64,000 nucleotides of DNA from JBAZUK01 sp041661445 (GTDB taxonomy: Bacteria; Chlamydiota; Chlamydiia; Chlamydiales; SM23-39): positions 1 to 64,000 of the forward strand of contig JBAZUK010000003.1 of the NCBI GenBank assembly GCA_041661445.1, read 5' to 3'. The position numbers and the translations under genes were made by a program. Shown here piece by piece: positions 47,707 to 57,517 of the stretch (the stretch's first letter is position 1; every line of letters begins with the position of its first letter). The notes under the pieces were generated by a model that saw only the letters and a list, made by a program, of their open reading frames with translations, had not been told where the DNA came from and did no database searches.

Positions 47707-48129
47707 ATGAACGAAAAATGCCCCTGTAAAAGCCAAAAGCTATATAAAAACTGTTGAGAGAGCTATCATCTTGAAAAAAGCTATCCCGAAAATGCTTATG
47801 TTCTGATGCGCTCAAGATTTAGCGCATATGCATTAGGATTAGTCGAATATATAATCAAAACAAGCCATCCGGATAATCCTTGTTTCAAAAAAGATCTAAA
47901 AACTCTGACAAAGGAAATCAAAGAATTTTGTAAAAATACGAGTTTTGAAAATTTAGAAATTTTAGATTTTGAAGAAAACCACAAAAATGCCTTTGTAACA
48001 TTCATTGCATATTTAAAGAGCAGCAATTCTGATATTTCATTCAGTGAAATTTCACATTTTGAAAAATTAAATGGTAAATGGCTTTATAAAAATGGCCAAA
48101 TCTTTGAGGGAATCAATAAAAATTTATGA
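47707..48129 (+). pseudogene. YchJ/SEC-C-motif protein with an in-frame TGA
   Basis: The frame from ATG 47707 reads MNEKCPCKSQKLYKNC, then TGA (47755-47757), then ESYH. YchJ proteins have CPCGSGKxYKxCCGxYH here, so TGA stands exactly where the second Cys of the CC pair, a zinc ligand, should be. The remaining 124 codons, with YchJ-like PENAYVLMRSRFSAYALG, are open. A one-base change (TGT or TGC to TGA) explains it. Alternatives are read-through (selenocysteine) or translation from the ATG at 47806, giving 107 residues without the zinc site. I see no good SECIS hairpin. Confidence 0.75.
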
Positions 48130-48228
48130 AAGCATAAAAAAAACACCGTTCATATAAAAATCCATCTAAAACCATTTGCTCTAAATAAGGAACTCAATTA
48201 TTTATTAAAATAAACGCGAGTAGAGTTT

Positions 48229-49014
48229 ATGCACCCTCTTTGGAAAGGTTATTTATATTTTGGGTTAGTTTCTATCCCAATCAAATTATATAGCGCCCTT
48301 AGATCAAAAGAACTTCATTTCCATTTATTTCACAAAGAAGACAAAGGAAAAATAAAATTTGCAAGAATTTGTGAAAAAGACAATGAAGAAGTTCTTTGGG
48401 AGGATGTAATAAAAGGTTACGAATTTGAAAAAAACAAATATGTATTTCTAGAAGAATCGGATTTTGAAAAAGCGGATATTCATAAATCAAACAGCATAGA
48501 TATAATAGATTTTGTTAATGAAAATGAAATCGATACAATTTTATTTGAAAAGCCATTTTTTTTAGAGGCAGACATAAGGAATGCTAGACCTTATCAATTG
48601 CTGCTCGAATCCTTAAAAAAAACCGATAAGATCGGGGTTGCAAAATTTGTTTTGCACAACAAAGAGCATCTTGCAATTATAAAACCCTACTTTAATACGC
48701 TGCTGATGATACAATTGAGATTTTCTGATGAAATCATATCTCATAAAAATTTTGAAACTTCAAAGAAAAAAAGTTCTGAAAAAGAGTTAAATATCGCAAT
48801 TAGTCTTATTGAAGGATTATCAACAAAATTCAATGCCAAAAGTTATAAAGATACATATGTTCAAGACCTTAAAAAAATCATTCTAAAAAAATCAAAAAAT
48901 CAAAGAGTAACAGCAAAAGGGAAAAAACCTGGACCAACAAAAAACATAGACATAGCTTTTTTATTGAGAAAAAGTCTCAAAGAAAAAAAGAAAGAACGAA
49001 AAAAAATTGCCTAA
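48229..49014 (+). CDS. ku: Ku protein, non-homologous end joining
   Basis: The 261-residue bacterial Ku starts MHPLWKGYLYFGLVSIPIKLYSA, close to the family norm (WKGxLxFGLVxIPVKLY), and has the DIIDFVNENEID and KPFFLEAD segments of the ring core. The C-terminus is Lys-rich and would touch DNA or LigD. Ku binds double-strand ends. Its usual partner LigD is not in the window. Single gene. Confidence 0.95.
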   Translation: MHPLWKGYLYFGLVSIPIKLYSALRSKELHFHLFHKEDKGKIKFARICEKDNEEVLWEDVIKGYEFEKNKYVFLEESDFEKADIHKSNSIDIIDFVNENEIDTILFEKPFFLEADIRNARPYQLLLESLKKTDKIGVAKFVLHNKEHLAIIKPYFNTLLMIQLRFSDEIISHKNFETSKKKSSEKELNIAISLIEGLSTKFNAKSYKDTYVQDLKKIILKKSKNQRVTAKGKKPGPTKNIDIAFLLRKSLKEKKKERKKIA

Positions 49015-49021
49015 ATTGATT

Positions 49022-49504
49022 TTAAGATATAAAAATTCTATCGATCAATTTACCTAAATAATAAGTCGCAGTAATAACAAAAAACATTATGGCAATATGC
49101 TCCATGGCTGCCTTATACGGATTGTTGCCTTGTTTTTTTGCAACAACATAACTGAATAAAAACAATAATATAAATCCCCAAAAAATATTAAGGATTATTC
49201 CCAAGGTTAAATTAAATATTATTATTATAGGCAAAAAGGTCAGAGTGACAAAAAATTTTGATAAAAATGTATACAGGGTTGAAAACCAAATTTCTTTGTT
49301 TGTATGATTTCCTAAAGATTCCTGTGAAACATGAATGCCAAGCGCATCTGAACAAGAGTCTGCGATAGCTATGGTTAAGATACCTGCTATAACTATTCCT
49401 TTAGAATTCGTTGTAGAAAAAAGACCGATCATAAGACCTAATGTTGTAATAATTCCAGATCCTATACCAAAGCCAAAGCCGGTTTTAAAACTTGCATTTT
49501 TCAT
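49022..49504 (-). CDS. VIT1/CCC1-like membrane protein
   Basis: The 160-residue protein has about five hydrophobic helices with SGIITTLGLMIGLFSTTNSK and IAIADSCSDALGIHVSQES, which recall the DGLITTFGLV and ADAISMALGxYLSxKSE motifs of vacuolar iron transporters. It may move iron or manganese, but it is shorter than the usual 220-250 residues. AAGGAAA precedes the ATG. Confidence 0.7.
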   Translation of the reverse strand: MKNASFKTGFGFGIGSGIITTLGLMIGLFSTTNSKGIVIAGILTIAIADSCSDALGIHVSQESLGNHTNKEIWFSTLYTFLSKFFVTLTFLPIIIIFNLTLGIILNIFWGFILLFLFSYVVAKKQGNNPYKAAMEHIAIMFFVITATYYLGKLIDRIFIS

Positions 49505-49589
49505 AATTTTTTCCTTGAGATTCTTATAAAATAAGAATAGATGAAATGAAATTATTTTGTAAAAAAATAATTTCAGGACAACAAAACTA

Positions 49590-49617
49590 CTTGGAAGTCA
49601 AATATTTGACTCCCAAG
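49590..49617 (-). terminator. Inverted repeat, probable terminator of the methyltransferase-ATP-grasp gene
   Basis: A 13-bp inverted repeat with one mismatch (arms 49590-49602 and 49605-49617) lies just past the stop on the minus strand, followed by TAGTTTTGTTG. The loop is only two bases as drawn, so the real hairpin opens a little more. Confidence 0.5.
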
Positions 49618-49636
49618 CAATTTCGGGTAAAGATTT

Positions 49637-51565
49637 CTATATGACTTTTGTTCTTTCCAGAGCTATCAAAAGTATTTTTTCGAGTAGTTTGGAATAACTA
49701 ATATTAGCAAAGCTAGCCATGAGATTTAATTTTCCATCCCAGCACCAGCCTGGATTAGGATTAACTTCTAAAAGCTTAAATTGTCCATTTACATCTTCTC
49801 TGAAATCAAATCTTGCATAATCTCTGCATTTGAAATTTTCAAATAATTTGATTGAGGCATCTACAAGCGCACACTGCTTTTCGTTGTCTAAATTAGCTTG
49901 TTTGTATCTTATGTCGTTCCAATAAGGAGACTGCGGATCCCATTTTGATTCATAACATAAAAGTTTAGGTAACTTTTCATTTAAATTCTTATAATCAACT
50001 TCCAAAATAGGAAGAACCTCATAATCAGGGTTGTTTCCTAATATGCTAACAGAAAATTCTCTACCAGGTAAAAATTCCTGAACAAGTATTGGCACATGAG
50101 GGCATATGGTTTTTAACCAATTGAAATAAGAAACCAGCTCTTCGGTTGAGTTGACCACTGCATGCTGGGTGATACCCATAGAACTATCTCCCTTGGCAGG
50201 TTTCAATAAAGCGGGAAAATTGCCAGGCATAGCTGCCGAATTATTACTGGAATCAATAATAATCTCATCTGGAGTTGGAATTTCTAGTGATTTTGCAAAT
50301 CCTGCAACTAAAGCTTTATCATAACAAGTAGCTAAACAAGTTGGACCGGCACCGGTATAAGGAATACCAAGTATTTCTAGAAGAGCCGGCACATGCAATT
50401 CCATATTAGGATCATTCCTATAACCCTCATCACATAAATTAAATACCAGATTTGTAGGTTTTTTCATCAATGCCTGAAGCATTGTCGAATGATTATCAAC
50501 CCAATCAAATTCAAAATCGCTTAAAGTTTTAAGGGAGCTTTTCATTTTCTCAATAGTATTAAAATCTTCTTCATTAAATTTACCGTTTTTCTTAATAGGA
50601 TCAGACAATCTGGGATCACCTAGAACTACACAACATTTAATTTTTGACTTAATAAATTTTTTTGAAAAAGAATTAATTTTTTCTGAAGCCTTTGCTTTTA
50701 AAATTATTCTTTGACCCATCATTCCAAGATCTTGATGTTCTAGGTTGTTAGAATCAACTTGCACATAATCCATTAACTCAATTTGCTGAAAGCCTGCTTC
50801 GGTTAAAAATTGTTTTAACTCATCAAAAGAATACAGCCGCTCTGCATAAAATTGATCAGCAATCGCCCCTTTTTCGACATCCACTACAACTTCTCTGCAT
50901 ACAAGTCTTGTTTTATCCAAAGACAAATTTCTCTCTCGGCAAACTAAAAGAGATTGAGTTATCCACTCCCAGCTTCTTGGCTGATAATTTTTTTGCATCC
51001 ACTGGCCATTGGTAATATCCAAATAAAGAAATCCATTTGGTTTAAGAATGCGATTAACTTCTTTCAAAACAACTAAATCATCTTGTTTTTGTTCGAAATA
51101 TCCGAAGGAATTTCCTAAAATGGTTACACAATCCAAGCTGCTTTGTTCTAAATTTATTTTGCGAGCATCTCCTTCTGAAAACTTAATGTTGTACAAGCCT
51201 TGCTCATCTGCTCTTTTTTTTGCCAATCTGATTAGATATCTTGATCTATCGATGCCCATAATATTATTGAATCCTCTTCGAGCAAGCTCCAAGGAATGTC
51301 TGCCATGACCACAGCATAAATCCAAAATTTTATCTTCTGTATTTATATTCGTGAACTTTATTAAATTATCAACATCTTCTGCTGTAATTTTATGATTTTC
51401 AACAATATCCGCATCAGTTTTTAGATATACTGAATTAAATAATGATTTCCACCATTCAGAAGGAAGATGTTTTTCCAAATCAGCAACAGGACCTAAAGTC
51501 TGCTGCAAATTTTGATTTGATTTACGATTTTTTAATTTTTTAATTGATAATGTTGAATGCGACAT
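49637..51565 (-). CDS. SAM methyltransferase fused to a D-Ala-D-Ala-ligase-like ATP-grasp domain
   Basis: Residues about 30-300 form a class-I methyltransferase with motif I ILDLCCGHGRHSLELARRG and the acidic strand end GIDRS. Residues about 310-640 resemble D-alanine-D-alanine ligase: an N-terminal CCVVLGDPRL strand, the LEIPTPDE pre-grasp segment, ALLKPAKGDSSMGI (ATP loop) and FKLLEVNPNPGW, whose Asn and Glu bind Mg. The fusion would ligate and methylate one product; a peptide or modified amino acid is possible. It is the third minus-strand gene after glgB and GH57, with a 216-base gap. Not a plain Ddl. Confidence 0.85.
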   Translation of the reverse strand: MSHSTLSIKKLKNRKSNQNLQQTLGPVADLEKHLPSEWWKSLFNSVYLKTDADIVENHKITAEDVDNLIKFTNINTEDKILDLCCGHGRHSLELARRGFNNIMGIDRSRYLIRLAKKRADEQGLYNIKFSEGDARKINLEQSSLDCVTILGNSFGYFEQKQDDLVVLKEVNRILKPNGFLYLDITNGQWMQKNYQPRSWEWITQSLLVCRERNLSLDKTRLVCREVVVDVEKGAIADQFYAERLYSFDELKQFLTEAGFQQIELMDYVQVDSNNLEHQDLGMMGQRIILKAKASEKINSFSKKFIKSKIKCCVVLGDPRLSDPIKKNGKFNEEDFNTIEKMKSSLKTLSDFEFDWVDNHSTMLQALMKKPTNLVFNLCDEGYRNDPNMELHVPALLEILGIPYTGAGPTCLATCYDKALVAGFAKSLEIPTPDEIIIDSSNNSAAMPGNFPALLKPAKGDSSMGITQHAVVNSTEELVSYFNWLKTICPHVPILVQEFLPGREFSVSILGNNPDYEVLPILEVDYKNLNEKLPKLLCYESKWDPQSPYWNDIRYKQANLDNEKQCALVDASIKLFENFKCRDYARFDFREDVNGQFKLLEVNPNPGWCWDGKLNLMASFANISYSKLLEKILLIALERTKVI

Positions 51566-51781
51566 ATTTTATACCCACCATTGGTGTCCATTTTGTTTAA
51601 CGTATAATAAATAATTAATATTATCTGGAAAATTTAGAGAATCAAAAAGAATCTTTTTTTTCATTTCCTCAACAGCTGTAAACCCCAAATAGATCTTTTT
51701 GAAACATGTTTAAATTACATAAATAATTAATGTTTATGTATTAGATTATTCTTTTTCAAATATTTAATCAAAAAAAATACA

Positions 51782-54199
51782 TTAGATCTTAACACTCAGA
51801 AACTTACCAAGTTTTTTAAAGCCTTCTATCCAGGGAATAGACCCTTCTTCCGCTCTTTTTGTCTTGAAATCTTCCAAAGCGAATTTTTTTAATAAAGAAA
51901 AATATATATTTTGGGCCTTCCATAGGTTCCAGGTCATTGGAATAGTAGAAAAAATTTCAAAAACTTCATTAATTTGATTTAAAATATTAATATTATATGG
52001 ATCAGCTGATAGATGCTCCATGAAAGCTTCAATTCTTTTCAGGGATTTGAAACTTAGATTTTTAATATCAAATTGAAACCCCCATTTCTTGACCTCTTCA
52101 ATAGTTTTTTTCAGTTGATCAAAATTTATACTCTCATCATCTAAAATTTCCATCAGATCCATTGAAAGCATCAGATCAAGGCTTTTAACTAAAACTGCTG
52201 GAAGCAAAAGTTTCTTTTCCCTCATCTCGGTGATCAGCGAATAATGAAGAGAATGAATATTTTGAAGAGATGTTGTTATTTCATGAATAGCCGACTTTAA
52301 AATTCTTTTAAGAATTTTTCTTTTATCATCCTGAAACAAATCCCAAAATGAAAAATCATGAGACGTGAAATTACTATTAATAATTTCATCTGTTTTAGCA
52401 AGATCTTTGGATAAAAAAGAATCTTTCAGAGAATTAAAAATTTTAGAAAAATCATTTTGTTTTTCATAAATATTGATCCCCACTTTTACATTTTGTTCCC
52501 CATAATAAATAGCTACAAAATTAAAATTTACCTTCTGCCAGGTCAAATTACAAAAGACCGATGCATTCCCAAAAGATATTTTCTTATCTTCGAAAGTAAA
52601 TATTTCATGAGAAGACGTTTCGACAAAATAACAATAAATACTTGAATTTTCACTTTTCTTCTCAAATAAGGATAAAATAGCAAAATGAACTGCAACACTT
52701 TTCAGATCTAAAATTTTAGGTTTTATTATGGATCTATATATATAACCTCCATTTTTATATTCTTCGATATTACTTGCAGCTTTTTCCAGCATCGAAATAA
52801 AACCATCTTCATAATTTTTTTGATCAACTTCTGAGGCCAGCTGGATAGCTCTTGCAGCGTATTGCAATATCTGAAGAGTTTCGATTCTGGAAATCTCATC
52901 AAAAAACCAGCCACAGCTTGTGTACATAGCCATTAAATTTCGCTGCATTTCCAGCAATTTAAAAATCAAAGCCTTATCATTTTCAGTAATTTGATTCTTC
53001 AAATTCCTATTAAAAAAATTAGTTGTGTTTTGGAGAGATCTATCTAGAACTAAATCTATGTAATCATTTCTAATCTGCCATGGATCCTCAAAATAATTTT
53101 TCATTTTAACCTGGAATAACTCATTTAAATTATCCCTTAAATAATCTAGTGCATTTCTTAAAGGTTCTCGCCATTTTTGATTGAACTTTGAGTTAGGATC
53201 GATTTTGCATCCGCAATCTTTTGACCATCTGCCGACACCATGAGCGCAGCTCCATGAACTGTTTTCAATTATCTTAACTTCTGAAAGCACTTTAGATTTT
53301 TCTAAAAAGGCTGCATACAATATGCTGTCAACATTTTTATCTTTTTCAATCCGTCTAAAACAATGCGCTAAAGCCATATCTCCAAATTTATGATGATGAC
53401 CAAAAGTTTCTCCATCAGTTGCCACATGAACCAATCTTGTTTCACTATCGTTTGGAAATGTTCCAATTAATCTGTTGGCAAAATTATCCCCATTTTTTAA
53501 TAAATCAGAAAAAGCAATGTCATGGGAAATACTTCCATCATAAAAAAATATAATTATTTTTTTTCCGGATGGCAAATTACATAAATATGGAAATTGAGGA
53601 TTTATCTTTCCGCCATTTACATCTACCCAATTTTTTTCCTCGACCTTCTTAATTTTATCGGCTTGGTATGGAGACAAAATAGTAAACTTTATGCCATTCT
53701 CAGCAAATAGCTCCAATGTTTGATAATCAACTGCGCATTCAGGAAGCCACATGCCTTCAGGCTTTCTATTAAATCTATGTTCAAAGTCTTTTATTCCCCA
53801 GATCACCTGGGTTTTTTTATCATTTAAGTTTGCAAGCGGCATAATCATATGACTATAACATTGGGCAATAGCGGCACCATGCCCCATATACATAGCCTGA
53901 CTTTTTTTGTCGGCTTGTATTATGGCCTCGTAGATATTTTTATAATTTTTCTCTAGCCAGGTGAATAATGTCGGGCCAAAATTAAAACTCATTTTTGAAT
54001 AATTATTTACTATATCGATAATCATTTGATTGGAATCAACAATTCTTGCAGCAACATTTGGCGCATAGCATTCATAGAAGATTCTTTCATTCCAATCGTG
54101 GTATGGGAAAGCCGTATCCTGCTGCTCTATCGTTTCAAGCCAGGGATTTTCTCTGGGAGGTTGATAAAAATGTCCATGTATGCAAATAAAACGATTCAT
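51782..54199 (-). CDS. Glycoside hydrolase family 57 with DUF3536
   Basis: The 805-residue enzyme begins ICIHGHFYQPPRENPW (GH57 motif 1, His-x-His) and has MGHGAAIAQ, GMWLPECAVD (nucleophile Glu in motif 3) and HVATDGETFGHHHKFGD (general acid motif 4). A DUF3536 part fills most of the C-terminus. GH57 enzymes act on alpha-glucans as amylases, glucanotransferases or branching enzymes. A 5-base gap to glgB shows an operon and suggests alpha-glucan processing. Confidence 0.93.
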   Translation of the reverse strand: MNRFICIHGHFYQPPRENPWLETIEQQDTAFPYHDWNERIFYECYAPNVAARIVDSNQMIIDIVNNYSKMSFNFGPTLFTWLEKNYKNIYEAIIQADKKSQAMYMGHGAAIAQCYSHMIMPLANLNDKKTQVIWGIKDFEHRFNRKPEGMWLPECAVDYQTLELFAENGIKFTILSPYQADKIKKVEEKNWVDVNGGKINPQFPYLCNLPSGKKIIIFFYDGSISHDIAFSDLLKNGDNFANRLIGTFPNDSETRLVHVATDGETFGHHHKFGDMALAHCFRRIEKDKNVDSILYAAFLEKSKVLSEVKIIENSSWSCAHGVGRWSKDCGCKIDPNSKFNQKWREPLRNALDYLRDNLNELFQVKMKNYFEDPWQIRNDYIDLVLDRSLQNTTNFFNRNLKNQITENDKALIFKLLEMQRNLMAMYTSCGWFFDEISRIETLQILQYAARAIQLASEVDQKNYEDGFISMLEKAASNIEEYKNGGYIYRSIIKPKILDLKSVAVHFAILSLFEKKSENSSIYCYFVETSSHEIFTFEDKKISFGNASVFCNLTWQKVNFNFVAIYYGEQNVKVGINIYEKQNDFSKIFNSLKDSFLSKDLAKTDEIINSNFTSHDFSFWDLFQDDKRKILKRILKSAIHEITTSLQNIHSLHYSLITEMREKKLLLPAVLVKSLDLMLSMDLMEILDDESINFDQLKKTIEEVKKWGFQFDIKNLSFKSLKRIEAFMEHLSADPYNINILNQINEVFEIFSTIPMTWNLWKAQNIYFSLLKKFALEDFKTKRAEEGSIPWIEGFKKLGKFLSVKI

Positions 54200-54204
54200 T
54201 TATC

Positions 54205-56115
54205 CTAATCTCCAAAATATTTTAGAATTACGATTGCCAAAGGCGGCAAACTCAGATTGATTGAAAATGGTCTTCCATGAAAAGATTTTTCTTCTGTATC
54301 TACCTCAATAAAATTATTAAATCCGCTGCCTAAGTATGTCTTATCATCGCTATTTAAAATCTTTTTCCATTTTCCCCTGCAAGGCACCCCGATTTGATAA
54401 TTTTCCCTGACAACGGGAGTAAAGTTACAAACAGCTAAAACGATATTTTTACCGGATTTAGGCTTTCTTATATAACTCAAGATACTTTTTTCATAATCGG
54501 TACAATCGATCCATTCAAAACCATCCCAGTCGAAATCTTTTTCATATAAGCATTTTTCTTCCTTATAAAAGAAATTTAAATCTTTAATCCAAAGCATAAT
54601 CTTTTGCTGATACAAATTTAAATTATTCCAATCAAGACTTTGATCATGATTCCATTCAGGACCATAAGCAAATTCAGATCCCATAAAAGAAAGTTTTTTT
54701 CCCGGATGAGTATACATATATCCAAATAACAGTCTAAAATTAGCATATTTTTGCCAATCATCTCCCGGCATTTTAGAAATAAGAGAACCTTTACCGTGGA
54801 CAACCTCATCATGAGACAATGGCAGCAGGAAATTTTCATTGAAAGCATAAAGCATGCTAAAAGTTAACTCGTTATGATGATATTTGCGGAAGATGGCATC
54901 AAGAGAAAAATATTTTAAGGTATCATGCATCCAACCCATATTCCATTTAAAACCAAAACCCAGACCACCTGAATAAGTCGGTCTTGTCACCTGCGGCCAG
55001 CTTGTTGACTCTTCAGCAAAAACCTGGGTATCCGGAAACTGACTGTACACCACTTTATTCAATGTTTGCAGAAAAGCTATAGCTTCAAGGTTTTCCCTTC
55101 CCCCATTTTCATTTGGGATCCACTCTCCTTCTTTTCTTGAATAATCTAAATAAAGCATCGACGCAACAGCATCTATCCTAATACCATCAACATGATATTT
55201 GTGCAGCCAGAAAATTGCGCTGCTGATTAAAAATTCTTTAATTTCATTCCTTCCATAATTAAAAATACAGCTATTCCAGTCAGGATGAAATCCTTTTCTT
55301 GGATCAGCATGCTCATAAAGTGCAGTGCCATCAAAAAAATTAAGTCCATGTCCATCTGATGGAAAATGAGCTGCTGTCCAATCTAAAATCACTCCAATCC
55401 CATTTTGATGAAAACTATCTATCAAATACATTAGCTGCTGAGGAGTTCCATATCTGCTAGTCGGTGAAAAATAAGAGGTTGCCTGATACCCCCAGGAACC
55501 ATAAAAAGGATGTTCCATTATTGGTAAAAACTCAACATGTGTAAATCCCATTTCTTTTACATATCTGACTAGGTCTTTGGCTAAATCCTCATAAGTTAAA
55601 AACTCGTTATTTCCTTTTCTTTTCCATGAACCTAGATGAACTTCATATATAGAATAGGGAGACTCTAATGAATTATATTTCTGTCTATTTCTCATCCATT
55701 CCTGATCATTCCATTTATAATCTAAATTCCTGGTTACTGATGCTGTCTTTGGAGGATTTTCGCTATAAGAAGCAAAAGGATCGGCTCGTTGAGTGATATA
55801 ATCATTATATTTTGAAACTATATGATATTTATATATTTCTCCTTCAGATAAATCCGGGACAAATCCTTCCCAAATCCCTGAACTGTCCCATCTATCTGCT
55901 AAAGGATGCGTTTGTGTATTCCAGCCATTAAAATTACCAATTACAGAAACCTGCTTTGCATTTGGCGCCCAGACAGAAAATAAAGTTCCCTTCTGATTAT
56001 TGACTATAATTTCATGAGCTCCTAATTTTTCATATAATCTATAGTGCGAGCCTTCTTTGAAAAAATAAATATCCTGATCCCTGAAAAGGGAAATTCCATG
56101 AATAATATCTTTCAT
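54205..56115 (-). CDS. glgB: 1,4-alpha-glucan branching enzyme
   Basis: This 636-residue enzyme cuts alpha-1,4 links and re-joins the piece as alpha-1,6 branches in glycogen. The carbohydrate-binding region (FSVWAPNAKQVSVIGNFN) starts near residue 47. The GH13 motifs are complete: DWTAAHFPSDGHG, DGIRIDAVASML with the nucleophile Asp, VFAEESTSWP with the acid Glu, and LSHDEVVHGKGSL. An AGGAG site lies 10-11 bases before the ATG. First gene of an operon with the GH57 enzyme. Confidence 0.97.
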   Translation of the reverse strand: MKDIIHGISLFRDQDIYFFKEGSHYRLYEKLGAHEIIVNNQKGTLFSVWAPNAKQVSVIGNFNGWNTQTHPLADRWDSSGIWEGFVPDLSEGEIYKYHIVSKYNDYITQRADPFASYSENPPKTASVTRNLDYKWNDQEWMRNRQKYNSLESPYSIYEVHLGSWKRKGNNEFLTYEDLAKDLVRYVKEMGFTHVEFLPIMEHPFYGSWGYQATSYFSPTSRYGTPQQLMYLIDSFHQNGIGVILDWTAAHFPSDGHGLNFFDGTALYEHADPRKGFHPDWNSCIFNYGRNEIKEFLISSAIFWLHKYHVDGIRIDAVASMLYLDYSRKEGEWIPNENGGRENLEAIAFLQTLNKVVYSQFPDTQVFAEESTSWPQVTRPTYSGGLGFGFKWNMGWMHDTLKYFSLDAIFRKYHHNELTFSMLYAFNENFLLPLSHDEVVHGKGSLISKMPGDDWQKYANFRLLFGYMYTHPGKKLSFMGSEFAYGPEWNHDQSLDWNNLNLYQQKIMLWIKDLNFFYKEEKCLYEKDFDWDGFEWIDCTDYEKSILSYIRKPKSGKNIVLAVCNFTPVVRENYQIGVPCRGKWKKILNSDDKTYLGSGFNNFIEVDTEEKSFHGRPFSINLSLPPLAIVILKYFGD

Positions 56116-56368
56116 AATAATAAAATCTCCTCTTAGCCTTTTCTTATTACAATCAGAATAAAATTTCTAGAAAAATTCCCATTTGGTCAAAAAAAAATTC
56201 TGATCATGCTTTTTTAAAATTATAAAAAGAAAGAATCGCGAATAATTAAACAATGAGATTAGAGCATTTCATCTAAAACATTGTTATTATTTGTGTTTAG
56301 GTCTAACTTACTTATTTTTTCAAGCAAATATTCTTTCTTAACAAATCAAGATTCGATTTATATGATTT

Positions 56369-57376
56369 CTAAAAACCATAAGAAAAGTTGATTAACCCTG
56401 CACCAAAATCCAAGCTATTTCTACCCCAAACTGAGAACCAAGCCCCTATAATCAAAGCAATATCCGGAGTAAAATTATATTCAAAAGCAGGAGCTAAACT
56501 TAAAAAATCATTTGAAGGTCCGCCAATTGAGGCGATATCGCCATCGATTGAAGTTCCATTAAATCCACTAAAAGTTGTTTTGTTGTGATATTCATAAGCA
56601 AGGTCAACCGCAAAAGCAAACTTTTGTGTAAAACTAAACTCATAACCAAAGCTTCCAGTGAAATAATTTCCCGGGCTAACATGACCTCTTGTATTAAAAC
56701 CTCCTCCGTAGGAATTGAAATTTTTAACTCCAACTTTTGCAGGGAATCCATAATTTAATGATAATCTAAATTGCATAGGATGGGTTATCCACCACCAAAC
56801 AACCTTTGACATTCCAAGACCTAATTCAGTTTTATATGATCCTCCGCCGGTTCCCTCAACATTAGCCTTTTCAGGCTTTAGATTTTTATACTTTCCTGTT
56901 GGAAAAATTTCTTTAACTGATACTTTTAGAGCAGGAACATAGGGTTCTTCTTTTAATATTGCTAAACCAAACTTTAATGATGTATCTCCGATATTCCCTG
57001 ATTTTTCATCGCTTTGGGATTGATAATACCCCTGCAAGGATAAAGTCGTATCAAGTCTGTTCACTATACCAACACCAAAAGCAATTGAAGGATTGATGCT
57101 AATAAAATCCGGAATGGATTTTGCATGTCTAGAAGCATTATAAGCAGCAAAATTATCTGTAATCTGCAATACGGGATTGATGTTTACATATCCCGGAGGA
57201 AGCACGTTTCCTGAACCTGTTAAAAGAGGTCCCCCATACCATGGGTTGAACATTTTTTTAGCTATCTGGAAATCTTTTTCTGCCTGTGATAGTTCAGTCT
57301 CTATTTGTTCGCGAGGGACATCTGCGTAAGCAAAAAAAGAAATAAAAATTAAAAAAATGAAGAACCTGCTTTTCAT
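56369..57376 (-). CDS. Outer-membrane beta-barrel protein
   Basis: A signal peptide (about 1-18, cut after AYA) is followed by 317 residues of alternating, aromatic-rich strands ending in the aromatic FSYGF, the mark of a barrel inserted by BAM. Segments such as SINPSIAFGVGIVNRLDTTLSLQGYY fit the porin-like transporter family around PF13557 that is common in intracellular bacteria. Its solute is unknown. AAAGGGG precedes the ATG. Confidence 0.85.
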   Translation of the reverse strand: MKSRFFIFLIFISFFAYADVPREQIETELSQAEKDFQIAKKMFNPWYGGPLLTGSGNVLPPGYVNINPVLQITDNFAAYNASRHAKSIPDFISINPSIAFGVGIVNRLDTTLSLQGYYQSQSDEKSGNIGDTSLKFGLAILKEEPYVPALKVSVKEIFPTGKYKNLKPEKANVEGTGGGSYKTELGLGMSKVVWWWITHPMQFRLSLNYGFPAKVGVKNFNSYGGGFNTRGHVSPGNYFTGSFGYEFSFTQKFAFAVDLAYEYHNKTTFSGFNGTSIDGDIASIGGPSNDFLSLAPAFEYNFTPDIALIIGAWFSVWGRNSLDFGAGLINFSYGF

Positions 57377-57517
57377 ATAAAATCCCCTTTCTTTAGATTC
57401 TATTTTTTAAAATAATATTTTTAAAGACATCTTTAAAATTTTTAATTGTTAATTGATTTTCTTTACAGAATTTTGGAAAAAGCTAAAATGAAATTTTTAA
57501 CCAACAAAGGAAAAAAC

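Noticed and set aside
47755..47800. Bacterial SECIS element after the TGA of the YchJ-like gene
   Set aside because: Only a 4-bp AGCT pairing is possible at the right distance; no stable stem with a proper apical loop.
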